NCBI RefSeq assembly: GCF_001742285.1
Contig: NZ_MIEK01000002.1
Span: 1 to 64,000 of the forward strand
From: Enterococcus rivorum
GTDB taxonomy: Bacteria; Bacillota; Bacilli; Lactobacillales; Enterococcaceae
Length of the DNA stretch: 64,000 nt
Reading direction: 5' to 3'
The notes below the pieces were generated by a model. It ran no database searches. It was not told where the DNA came from and saw only the letters and a list, made by a program, of their open reading frames with translations. How positions within the stretch are numbered: the first letter of the stretch is position 1; each line of letters opens with the position of its first letter. Positions 1-8,801 of this stretch are shown in pieces. The translations under genes and the position numbers were made by a program.

Positions 1-93
1 ACCATGGACACCCTTGTTTTCGACTAGGTACTTTCCGTTACTTGGACGTACTCGGGACTTTAACCCGTTAGAGTTTGACCATGCCGGGCAAAC
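1..93 (-). mobile_element. Probable 5' end of a group II intron (partial, runs off the left edge)
   Basis: Read on the minus strand, this stretch lies directly after a terminator hairpin and contains strings that I recall from domain I of bacterial group II introns: a GGGTTAAAGTCCCGAG stem-loop and the AACAAGGGTGTCCATGGT string at the window edge. No reading frame is present. Group IIC introns are known to insert just downstream of Rho-independent terminators, which is what the position shows. The catalytic domain and any maturase gene would lie outside the window. The assignment rests on recalled motifs, so it is tentative; the exact 5' splice point (about 88-97) is not resolved. Confidence 0.4.
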
Positions 94-139
94 AAAAGAA
101 CAAGTCTGTAGAGAAATAATCTCTCCTAAATACTTGTTC
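94..139 (-). terminator. Terminator of the XRE-ImmA gene
   Basis: Outer arms GAACAAG and CTTGTTC (98-104 and 133-139) enclose an inner hairpin with arms at 110-114 and 120-124. On the minus strand the stem is followed by TTTTG. It lies about 60 bases beyond the stop codon of the XRE-ImmA gene. Confidence 0.55.
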
Positions 140-202
140 TTCCTTGACACTATTCTATTGATTTTTCTTCACCAACACTAGTTGACAATGAGCCAAGATT
201 AA

Positions 203-1387
203 TTAGTTTTCTTTAGCGAACAAAGAAACAATATTTGAGTTATTAAAATATTCTCTATTAGACTCTTCAGAGTACTTGCTTAGAAATTTATTTTCAATCC
301 CAAATAGAGATTCTAAAAATGAACGGTCAATATAATAGTCATTTAGAATATCATTTAATGAAAATAAGTGATTTTTAAAAATTAAGTCTAACAAAGAACG
401 AACTTTTCCAGGTCTAATAATCGCAATATCTTCATCTAAAGGTTCATTCTTTTTGTAGTCTTTTCGATTTAGGGTCGCGTAAAAGTAACGATTTTCCTCA
501 AACGTCAGTAGTCCCATTTTATAAGCACGATACTCTAAGGCGCCAATTGAAACCATATATTTCATTTTCAAATCCAGATATGATTCAGGATTTGATTTCT
601 TTGAAATAGTTGAAAAGTCTTTTAAGAATTGCTCTTTTGGAAGAAGGAAAAAAGAGGCAAAGTCATTTGCTTCTTTTTCAATTATTTTATGTTCATCTTT
701 TGTTAGGCTATCCATATCAATCTTGTAATGAAGTAGCAAGTGTCCTAATTCATGGGCTAAATCAAAATTTCTTCGAACTGCTGATTTTTTTTTGTTACCA
801 AGAATAATAAACGATTTTTCTTGACTAGCCCAAGTACTATAAGCATCAATACTTGTTCCCATATTTTTTTCTAAAATATATATTCCTGATAGTTCAAGCT
901 TGTAAAGAAGCTCTGAATTTGATTGTACATCCAATCTTTTTCTAGCATTTTCTGCAATCTTTTCTAACTGTAAGAGCCTGTCATTTGTTTCCATTGACAT
1001 ATTATAAAGTTGAATTGATTCGTCTCTCAATAACGGAAGAGGACTAGTTGGCAAATTGAGTTTACTTTCAAACTTATCTAAAAAATAACTAGTAAAATCA
1101 ATAAAAGTTGTTTCCATTTTTGCTTTTTTACGAGACTCTCGATCCTCAGCTCGGTAGGCAATGCTCTCAACTTTAGAAATATTTGTTGCAAATGGTTCTG
1201 TATAGAAAAATTGAGCTTTTACATTAAAAACTTTTTTTAATTCATTAGCAACTTCAAATTTTGGTACAGTATATTGATTTTCATACTGCCAGATTGCTTG
1301 TTCGCTTAAATTTAATTTGTCAGCAAGTTCCTTTCTGGAGAGACCATTTAATTCTCTGACACTTTGTAATTTCTCTCCGAAAAACAT
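203..1387 (-). CDS. XRE-ImmA repressor/antitoxin (spr1629-like)
   Basis: This 394-residue protein has an N-terminal helix-turn-helix (about residues 5-55) and a C-terminal ImmA/IrrE-type zinc-metallopeptidase domain with an HELGH motif near residue 212. The architecture matches the spr1629 family repressor/antitoxin described with its ClpXP-sensitive partner in streptococci, and the upstream gene matches that partner. I chose the ATG at 1387 because AAGGA lies ten bases before it; an upstream in-frame GTG at 1396 overlaps that site. It is co-transcribed with the 1420-2184 gene, 32 bases upstream. It probably represses the operon and counteracts the toxin. Family naming is from memory; the domain content is plain in the sequence. 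Confidence 0.8.
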   Translation of the reverse strand: MFFGEKLQSVRELNGLSRKELADKLNLSEQAIWQYENQYTVPKFEVANELKKVFNVKAQFFYTEPFATNISKVESIAYRAEDRESRKKAKMETTFIDFTSYFLDKFESKLNLPTSPLPLLRDESIQLYNMSMETNDRLLQLEKIAENARKRLDVQSNSELLYKLELSGIYILEKNMGTSIDAYSTWASQEKSFIILGNKKKSAVRRNFDLAHELGHLLLHYKIDMDSLTKDEHKIIEKEANDFASFFLLPKEQFLKDFSTISKKSNPESYLDLKMKYMVSIGALEYRAYKMGLLTFEENRYFYATLNRKDYKKNEPLDEDIAIIRPGKVRSLLDLIFKNHLFSLNDILNDYYIDRSFLESLFGIENKFLSKYSEESNREYFNNSNIVSLFAKEN

Positions 1388-1419
1388 TGTAATCACATCC
1401 TTGCTTATTTGTTGGAAAA

Positions 1420-2184
1420 CTAGTTTCCAGATTCTTCTTTTTCTTCTTCAGGGATAGAATAACCAAATGCATTTGAATCACCTGAAAAAATAGTCTGATC
1501 AGACACTTTTTCATTCATAATTGGTTCTACATCTTCAGTAGTAATTTCATACTCACTTTCTTGAATAAGATAACTTAAATCTTCAATTAGCTCTAGGTTC
1601 ATCGTTTGACGATTAGGCATGGTTAATTGAATGGATTCAACGAATTTAGTTTCATCATCAATCTCGTAGGTCACAATATAAAAGCGTGAGTATTTTTGAG
1701 TGACGTTCAGTTGCTTGCCTTCTATAACAGCCCTTACTTCTTCTGGGTCATTTAATTCAAGTTGAATTTGTTCTGGTTGAACAACAAAGTTTTGTTTGCT
1801 ATTCTTTAAAACGTCTGTATTTATGTCAGCTAAATTCACCAAATAATTATCTTCATTGGCCTTCTTTTTTTGATCATCAAATGATTTTTTCACTCGTCTA
1901 GAGTTTTTTACGATGACCATATAATTTTCAGCATTTTCACTAACTGTAAACTGTAAATATTCCCAGGTATAGCCAGCTTTTTCAATTTTAAACTGTACAT
2001 TGTGGTTTTGTCCAATTTTAGAAACTTGATCATCGATGTGATTTCCTTTTGTCCAAGCGTAAGCACCACTAACACTCATTGACTCTTTTTTACTTTTTCG
2101 CTCTTCAAGATACTGTAAGTACCCTTTCAAAGTACCATCAACTATTGCTTTACTGATTGTTTCATCTAATTTAAATTCATCCAT
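1420..2184 (-). CDS. spr1630-like ClpXP-sensitive toxin (DUF5986-like)
   Basis: This 254-residue soluble protein has no membrane segment and a strongly acidic C-terminal tail (EEEKEESGN). It is the first gene of a two-gene unit with the XRE-ImmA protein. Size, order and partner match the spr1630/spr1629 pair, in which the first product is toxic when ClpXP is absent. GGAGG stands a few bases before the ATG. The N-terminal 60 residues are rich in charged helix and the middle (residues 60-190) looks like mixed alpha/beta. The toxic activity and target are unknown to me. If it is not a toxin, it is at least the regulated partner of an ImmA-type protease. Confidence 0.6.
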   Translation of the reverse strand: MDEFKLDETISKAIVDGTLKGYLQYLEERKSKKESMSVSGAYAWTKGNHIDDQVSKIGQNHNVQFKIEKAGYTWEYLQFTVSENAENYMVIVKNSRRVKKSFDDQKKKANEDNYLVNLADINTDVLKNSKQNFVVQPEQIQLELNDPEEVRAVIEGKQLNVTQKYSRFYIVTYEIDDETKFVESIQLTMPNRQTMNLELIEDLSYLIQESEYEITTEDVEPIMNEKVSDQTIFSGDSNAFGYSIPEEEKEESGN

Positions 2185-2684
2185 ACATAAACCTCCAATC
2201 TATTTGTCTCTGTTAGTATACAACATTTTTAAAGTAAAAACATTAATTTTCGTTTTTTCTTAAAGTTGAAATCTTAAATTAGAATTTTTGATGAATTAAC
2301 CTTTTATTTCAAGGTGGTGAAACAATGATAAAGAGACAAAGTACAATTTCTCATTTCAATATAAAATCTTACATATTCTAGTAGTTACTCTATCTCATAA
2401 TATTATGTCACCAATACACTTCTCAAAATTATCCTACTTTCTTAGTTAAAATAATATAAGACGAAATAAAAACTAACTAAATTTGATGAAATTCACAGGA
2501 TACAACATTATTAACTAGGAAAATCTAAATATTTATTTCTAACATTTTTAGCATTTCCAGAAGATGTTTTTCCCCCCCTTTTTCTAGAAAAAAAAGTAAT
2601 TTTTAACAATCCTTTTTTAAATGATGATTTTTCTCTTAAAAAAATATATGCGCTTAAACCTATCTCCATAAAGCTTTCTAGCTA
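2185..2684. other. AT-rich intergenic stretch without a gene
   Basis: About 500 bases with no convincing reading frame. A TATACT hexamer (minus strand, 2215-2220) 31 bases upstream of the toxin start could be its -10 box, but no good -35 box accompanies it. The rest is very AT-rich and seems to be decayed sequence leading into the LacI remnant. Confidence 0.5.
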
Positions 2685-3027
2685 AAAATCTCTGGTAGAA
2701 ACGAAAAAGAAAGTGCGACTACCGCTATTCTGTTTCAATCTTATAAAGAAGTATTTGGTTCTTTACGTTCTGCTGTTATTTTTAGAAATTGCAGCAGGTA
2801 TTTTAGACTGCCCAAAAAATAATACGATAAAAATCATCGGTGAAGAAAATTTATTAGCTAGTCGTTTATTGAATTTCTCTACCATTGACCATCATTTGGA
2901 TCAATGTGGGGAAGAAGCTTTCAACCTCCTTCTGAATCAAGAAAAAAAATCTGTCACTATTCCCTATACTTTCATTGAAAGAGACTTTTCTTCAAAAAAA
3001 ATAGATCGATCTGAGTGGATAAGCTAG
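2685..3027 (+). pseudogene. LacI/GalR-family regulator, C-terminal remnant
   Basis: The frame starting at 2685 reads KISGRNEKESATTAILFQSY, the typical LacI block after the effector-binding loop. It is broken by a frameshift near 2770-2790. The frame of 2713-3027 then continues with AAGILDCPKN, IKIIGEENLLASRLL, STIDHHLDQCGEEAFNLLL and IPYTFIERD, the usual LacI C-terminal sequence. The DNA-binding domain and the N-terminal half of the ligand domain are missing and in-frame stops precede the fragment. No start signal is visible. It is a dead gene, not a 104-residue protein. Confidence 0.8.
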
Positions 3028-3092
3028 GTAGCTCATTCAACTAACAGATACGATCTATTTTTAATTTGCTATTTTACAAATCTTTTTAATGC

Positions 3093-5690
3093 TTAAGCGT
3101 TATACGCATCAATAATGATTTGTTTTAATTCACTAATTAGTGGTTCTTTAGGGTTAGCTGTTGTACATTGATCCTCATAAGCTAGTTCGGCCATGTTATC
3201 AACTGTAGAATCTAGAATTTCTTGTGTCACACCTTGTGCTTTCAAGTTCATTTCGATTCCTACAGCGACACCTAAGTCTGTTACTGCTTTAATCAATGAG
3301 TCAACAAGTTCCGCCGTAGTTTTTCCTTTAAGACCCAAGAATTTCGCAATATCAGCGTAATCTGAATCCGCACGGAAGTAGTCATATTTAGGGAACATTG
3401 CATGTTTTGATGGATCTTTGGCATTATAACGGATGATATGAGGCAATAGAATTGCGTTCGTACGTCCGTGAGGAATGTTGTATTCTCCACCAATTTTATG
3501 CGCAACAGAGTGACAAATTCCTAAGAATGCATTGGCAAAAGCCATTCCTGCCATTGTTGAAGCATTATGCATTTTCTCACGACTTTCAGCATCTGGATGT
3601 TTCACTGAATTTTCTAAGTTTTCAAAGACTAATTTAATGGCTTGTAAACTTAACCCACGAGTATAGTCAGACGCCATAACTGATACGTAAGACTCAATCG
3701 CATGTGTTAATACGTCCATTCCAGTATCAGCTGTTACAGAAGCAGGTACTGACATAACAAATTGTGGGTCAATAATTGCTACATCTGGAGTCAACGCATA
3801 ATCAGCTAATGGATATTTCACATGTGTTTCACTATCAGTAATAACAGCAAATGGTGTTACTTCTGATCCAGTACCTGAAGTTGTTGGAATACATACAAAT
3901 TGTGTTTTCTCAGGTTTGTCAATTTTGTACGTACGTTTACGGATGTCCAAGAATTTTTGTTTCGCACCAAAGAATTCTGTATCTGGGTGCTCATAGAACA
4001 TCCACATGCCTTTAGCAGCATCCATTGCAGATCCACCACCAAGAGCAATGATAGTATCTGGTTTGAAGTTCGCCATCACTTTAGTACCAGCGTAAACTGT
4101 GTTTGTTGATGGGTTTGGTTCTACTTCTGAGAAGACTTCAATTTGTACATCGTTTTTACGTTTTTGAAGCTCTTTTCTTACGGTATCTGCATAGCCAAAT
4201 TGAACCATTCCTGGGTCACAAACAATCATTACACGTTCAACATTTTCCATTTTTTGTAAATATTGTAATGAATTTTTTTCAAAGAAAATTTTTGGTGGTA
4301 ATTTAAACCATTGCATATTCTTTCTCCGTTTCGCCACAGTTTTTACGTTAATTAAGTTAACAGCAGACACGTTTTTAGATACAGAGTTTTTACCATATGA
4401 TCCACAACCTAATGTCAATGATGGCAACATATTGTTATAGATGTCTCCGATTCCACCTTCTGCTGATGGTGAATTTACTAAAATACGACAAGCTTTCATG
4501 CGTAAACCAAATTGTATTTGTAAATCTTCATCTTCAGTATGGATAACAGCTGTATGGCCTAATCCACCTAAATTAAGCATTGCTTCACATAATTCAAAAG
4601 CATGAGCTGCATCTTTTGATTTCATCATCGCTAAAACTGGAGATAGTTTTTCGCGAGATAATGGGTACTCAGCTCCTGCACCTTCAAGCTCAGCAACTAA
4701 AATTTTAGTTCCTACTGGCACTTTGATTCCTGCTAATTTCGCGATATCTTCGGCAGAATTCCCAACAATTGCTGGATTTACTGCATATTTTCCTTCGTTC
4801 ATAACAGCATCTTCTAATTTTTTCAATTCATTTTCTTTTACGAAATAAACTTGATGCGCTTCAAATTCAGCTTTAACCGCTGCGTAAATTTCTTTATCTA
4901 CAATTACAGCTTGTTCAGAAGCACAAATCATTCCATTATCAAAAGACTTAGAAATAATTAGGTCGTTTACTGCACGTTTGATTTTAGCTGTTTTTTCAAT
5001 ATAAGAAGGAACGTTACCTGGTCCAACACCCAATGCTGGCTTCCCAGTTGAGTATGCAGATTTAACCATTGCTGCTCCACCAGTTGCTAAAACAATCGCA
5101 ATTCCAGGATGGTTCATCAAAGCTGATGTTGCATCAATTGATGGTGTTTCAATCCATTGAATACAGTTTTCTGGTGCCCCAGCTGCAATCGCTGCATCAC
5201 GAACAATACGTGCTGCTTCAGCCGAACATTTTTGTGCGCTTGGATGGAACGCAAAAACGATTGGGTTACGTGTTTTTAATGAAATCAATGCTTTAAAAAT
5301 TGTTGTTGATGTTGGATTCGTTGTTGGTGTAACCCCACAAACTACTCCAACTGGCTCAGCGATTTCAATCAAACCAGTTTGATCGTCATCACTTATTACG
5401 CCTACAGTTTTGTCATGTTTAATGTTGTTCCAGATGTACTCAGAAGCATACATATTTTTGATTGCTTTATCTTCATAAACACCACGACCTGTTTCTTCAA
5501 CAGCCATTTTTGCTAAAGGCATATGTTTGTCTAAAGCAGCCATTGCCATTTGATGCACAATATGGTCAACTTTTTCTTGATCAAAATTTTCCATTTTTTT
5601 CAATGCAACGTTAGCTTTAGTTGCCAAGTCGTCAATCATTGTTTCAACATCAACCGTTTTTACATCTTCTTTCTTGATTGTTTTAGCCAT
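3093..5690 (-). CDS. adhE: Bifunctional acetaldehyde-CoA/alcohol dehydrogenase
   Basis: AdhE converts acetyl-CoA to acetaldehyde and then to ethanol, reoxidising two NADH in anaerobic fermentation; the family forms cytoplasmic spirosomes. The 865-residue length is typical. The N-terminal half is a CoA-acylating aldehyde dehydrogenase with catalytic Cys256 in NGMICASEQ. After a linker near residue 450, the C-terminal half is an iron-type alcohol dehydrogenase with GGGSAMDAAK and His-containing metal motifs (ICHSVAHKIGGEYNIPHG). AGGAGG lies eight bases before the ATG at 5690, so the longer in-frame start at 5753 is unlikely. The upstream region carries a Rex box and a cre site. It is monocistronic as far as can be seen. 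Confidence 0.97.
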   Translation of the reverse strand: MAKTIKKEDVKTVDVETMIDDLATKANVALKKMENFDQEKVDHIVHQMAMAALDKHMPLAKMAVEETGRGVYEDKAIKNMYASEYIWNNIKHDKTVGVISDDDQTGLIEIAEPVGVVCGVTPTTNPTSTTIFKALISLKTRNPIVFAFHPSAQKCSAEAARIVRDAAIAAGAPENCIQWIETPSIDATSALMNHPGIAIVLATGGAAMVKSAYSTGKPALGVGPGNVPSYIEKTAKIKRAVNDLIISKSFDNGMICASEQAVIVDKEIYAAVKAEFEAHQVYFVKENELKKLEDAVMNEGKYAVNPAIVGNSAEDIAKLAGIKVPVGTKILVAELEGAGAEYPLSREKLSPVLAMMKSKDAAHAFELCEAMLNLGGLGHTAVIHTEDEDLQIQFGLRMKACRILVNSPSAEGGIGDIYNNMLPSLTLGCGSYGKNSVSKNVSAVNLINVKTVAKRRKNMQWFKLPPKIFFEKNSLQYLQKMENVERVMIVCDPGMVQFGYADTVRKELQKRKNDVQIEVFSEVEPNPSTNTVYAGTKVMANFKPDTIIALGGGSAMDAAKGMWMFYEHPDTEFFGAKQKFLDIRKRTYKIDKPEKTQFVCIPTTSGTGSEVTPFAVITDSETHVKYPLADYALTPDVAIIDPQFVMSVPASVTADTGMDVLTHAIESYVSVMASDYTRGLSLQAIKLVFENLENSVKHPDAESREKMHNASTMAGMAFANAFLGICHSVAHKIGGEYNIPHGRTNAILLPHIIRYNAKDPSKHAMFPKYDYFRADSDYADIAKFLGLKGKTTAELVDSLIKAVTDLGVAVGIEMNLKAQGVTQEILDSTVDNMAELAYEDQCTTANPKEPLISELKQIIIDAYNA

Positions 5691-5769
5691 TATAATCCTC
5701 CTAAATAATTTATCCTTCTTATTTGTTACCTTTTTCACACACTCATCATACAATATTTTTTTTTCGTTG

Positions 5770-5798
5770 TAAATAGTTTTTTGTGATTTTTTTCACAA
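5770..5798 (-). promoter_or_regulatory. adhE promoter overlapping the Rex box
   Basis: On the minus strand, TTGTGA (5793-5798) and TATTTA (5770-5775) are separated by 17 bases. The -35 hexamer is one half of the Rex palindrome, so Rex binding would block polymerase directly. The -10 box is a poor match, so this is an inferred promoter. Confidence 0.45.
5781..5798. promoter_or_regulatory. Rex operator upstream of adhE
   Basis: TTGTGATTTTTTTCACAA is an 18-base match to the Gram-positive Rex consensus TTGTGAnnnnnnTCACAA. Rex senses the NADH/NAD+ ratio and represses fermentation genes when NAD+ is plentiful. adhE is a classical Rex target, which supports the reading. It lies 91 bases upstream of the start codon. 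Confidence 0.85.
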
Positions 5799-5826
5799 TT
5801 ATTGCATATTTTTCAGAATTAGCAAT

Positions 5827-5840
5827 AGTTAGCGCTTTCA
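5827..5840 (-). promoter_or_regulatory. cre site (CcpA) upstream of adhE
   Basis: The minus-strand sequence TGAAAGCGCTAACT matches 13 of 14 positions of the cre consensus TGWAANCGNTNWCA. It lies upstream of the inferred -35 box, a position compatible with CcpA activation rather than roadblock repression. Function is inferred. Confidence 0.6.
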
Positions 5841-6085
5841 ATGAATTAGAAATAAATAGGAATTAGATAAGCTATAGCCAGTTACTATTGTATCCTACTA
5901 CACTCCGTTTGTCATCAAATTATTTTAAACTAAAAAAATAATTAATATTTTATAGAACACATTTCATAACATTTATTCCTTATAATCCGCCTTTTTTATC
6001 TCTAGATACATTTGAATAAGACACTTATTTCAGAAAAATTAGACACTATTGACATGATCTTCAGATGTTAAGACAAAAATAAAAA

Positions 6086-6118
6086 AGAGGATTATTTTAT
6101 ATTTAAAATAAGTCCTCT
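6086..6118 (-). terminator. Terminator of comN
   Basis: The arms at 6086-6098 and 6105-6118 form an AGAGGA(C)TTATTTTA stem. On the minus strand it is followed by a T-rich run (CTTTTTTATTTTT). It overlaps the last codons of comN. Confidence 0.7.
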
Positions 6119-6384
6119 ATATCATGCCAATCTTTTATAGTACGGCTACTCGTTTGTGCTACCAACTGCTGATAATCAAAAAATTCATTTGCTTCAATAT
6201 GTAAAATATCTTCTCGACAAGCTTTAATAGAATCCATTTTTTGCTTTTTCCAACGATAGCAAATCAGATAGTCAATTAATTCAGTTTCATTTACTGACGT
6301 ATATCCTAGTTGATGAAAAGATTGGCATTTATTTTTTAACTCTTTTTTTAGCAGTAATTTTTGATGCCAAGATAATTTCACCAT
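6103..6384 (-). CDS. comN: ComN-like post-transcriptional regulator
   Basis: This 93-residue protein matches the small 'post-transcriptional regulator' family of ComN/YrzD, which in Bacillus controls comE mRNA. It begins with a basic segment (KLSWHQKLLLKKELKNK) and contains the hydrophobic block ELIDYLICYRWKK. Its place next to yajC and tgt is the usual setting in Firmicutes. I prefer the ATG at 6384 because AAGGAG sits eight bases before it; the alternative GTG at 6393 overlaps that site. The role in this organism is inferred from the family only. Confidence 0.65.
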   Translation of the reverse strand: MVKLSWHQKLLLKKELKNKCQSFHQLGYTSVNETELIDYLICYRWKKQKMDSIKACREDILHIEANEFFDYQQLVAQTSSRTIKDWHDIEDLF

Positions 6385-6431
6385 AGCTTTCACTCCTTAT
6401 TTCCTGAATAAATAGGTTAGATAGAAAGAAA

Positions 6432-6453
6432 AAATTCCAGATAGCTGGAATTT
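6432..6453 (-). terminator. Terminator of yajC
   Basis: AAATTCCAG and CTGGAATTT form a nine-pair stem with a four-base loop. On the minus strand a T-run follows. It closes the tgt-yajC unit before comN. Confidence 0.7.
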
Positions 6454-6838
6454 ATTCTTTCGTTTGATTCTCTTCTGAAGCTTCATCAGTTGACACTGTA
6501 GTTTCTTCCACTACAGAATCTTCTTGTACTTCTTCATGGGTTTCTACGGTTGTAACACTTGCATCATTAAAAACTGTTGTTGCTGGTTTTACGGTTTTAA
6601 TTGCTGCACGGTCAAATTCAAGAACGATTCCTTCACAATCGATAAAAATTGTTCGATCATCGTTGTTGATTTCATTAATTACTCCATGTAGTCCACCGAT
6701 TGTTACAATGTTGTCGCCAACTTTCATGCTGTCTAAAAGACTTTGACGTTCATTTTGTTGCTTTTTTTGAGAACGATTCATAAAGAACATCATTCCTCCA
6801 AGAGCTATAAACGTTAAAAGTAGAGAAAAAAGACTCAT
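6452..6838 (-). CDS. yajC: Preprotein translocase subunit YajC
   Basis: YajC is an accessory membrane protein of the Sec translocase, associated with SecDF and YidC. The 128-residue product has one N-terminal membrane segment (about residues 3-20), a basic stretch (NRSQKKQQNERQ), and the conserved core SMKVGDNIVTIGGLHGVI. A long acidic, Thr/Glu-rich C-terminal tail (residues 90-128) is longer than in E. coli YajC but common in lactic acid bacteria. It lies 86 bases downstream of tgt on the same strand, the usual tgt-yajC order. Confidence 0.93.
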   Translation of the reverse strand: MSLFSLLLTFIALGGMMFFMNRSQKKQQNERQSLLDSMKVGDNIVTIGGLHGVINEINNDDRTIFIDCEGIVLEFDRAAIKTVKPATTVFNDASVTTVETHEEVQEDSVVEETTVSTDEASEENQTKE

Positions 6839-6924
6839 CGATATTTCACCTCACTATTTTAAAATCTTCACAAGAATAACTGTAACAAAATTTTCTAACT
6901 AAAACTAGCTTTTTGGTCTTTTTC

Positions 6925-8070
<1,146 letters not shown>

Positions 8071-8189
8071 TCATTTCCCTACTTTCTATTAGAAAATTTG
8101 TGCTTTACTCATCATACTTTTTTTTCAGTGTTTTTGCAAGGTTTACCAGACTGTCTTCCTTCATTAAAGGGATCTTTTACGAAAAAAGA

Positions 8190-8222
8190 AACACAGAAAA
8201 TTTATTCAAAAAATTCTGTGTT
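8190..8222 (-). terminator. Terminator-like hairpin between tgt and the 8.4-kb repeat
   Basis: AAACACAGAA (8190-8199) pairs with TTCTGTGTTT (8213-8222). On the minus strand the stem is followed by CTTTTTTCG. It would stop transcripts arriving from the repeat or the dehydrogenase gene before tgt. Confidence 0.55.
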
Positions 8223-8391
8223 TGACTAGGATATATCTGAAAATCTCAACAACAAATAGGTTCATTAATTGTATGTAATTTGTTGTCATAAACCCTCTTG
8301 TCCACCTCATAAGTTGTGTTTTCTTACTAGTTTCTTAACAAAGCTATAATTCAGTTAAGATTCAAAACCAAAGAGAAGATACCTAGCATGG

Positions 8392-8761
8392 AAGCGACTA
8401 CGCTATAGGATACTTGGTATCGCTACGGTATCATCCAGCTCTAAGTGCTAAAGAACCAAGTTCTTGAAAGTCTCGTCAATAAGCGCCGGGGCCATTCTCA
8501 ACTAGAGTTAAAAGACTAGCTATAATAATAGTTAAAGGAACAACGCTCACTGTATTTGCCTTCCTTCACCAAGTAGGTGCTATGAACCATCAATTCACTA
8601 CGTTCGTTGTGGGTCATAGCAATTCTTAATGTGCTCTAGCATTTAGAAAAAACAGTACCTTATAGCGTAGTCGCTTGTGAACGGGCTGCCTCATCCTTGA
8701 GGTTAAACCAACTTGTTGTTCAAATATGTTAGGCTTCCACATACTTCTCTGGAAAATTCGG
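8392..8761. repeat. Intergenic repeat R3 with inverted ends
   Basis: AAGCGACTACGCTATA (8392-8407) is repeated exactly in inverted orientation at 8661-8676; allowing two mismatches the arms extend to 22 bases. A further hairpin (8578-8588 with 8611-8621) lies inside. The right flank, 8748-8761, shares 14 exact bases with 52503-52516, and 8442-8453 shares 12 exact bases with the minus strand of 49617-49628. No reading frame is present. The structure resembles a MITE or a structured RNA element. The whole 8071-8801 gap otherwise holds only the hairpin at 8190. Confidence 0.6.
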
Positions 8762-8801
8762 TATCCACGATAATTTACGATTACATTAAAAAATCATTTT
8801 A

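Noticed and set aside
2713-3027. A 104-residue plus-strand frame as a separate gene
   Set aside because: Its content is the C-terminal end of a LacI protein, the preceding LacI sequence is in another frame, and no ribosome site precedes the start.
8340-8765. RNase P RNA, tmRNA or 6S RNA
   Set aside because: None of the conserved segments of these RNAs that I know is present, and parts of the sequence recur elsewhere in the window, which fits a repeat.
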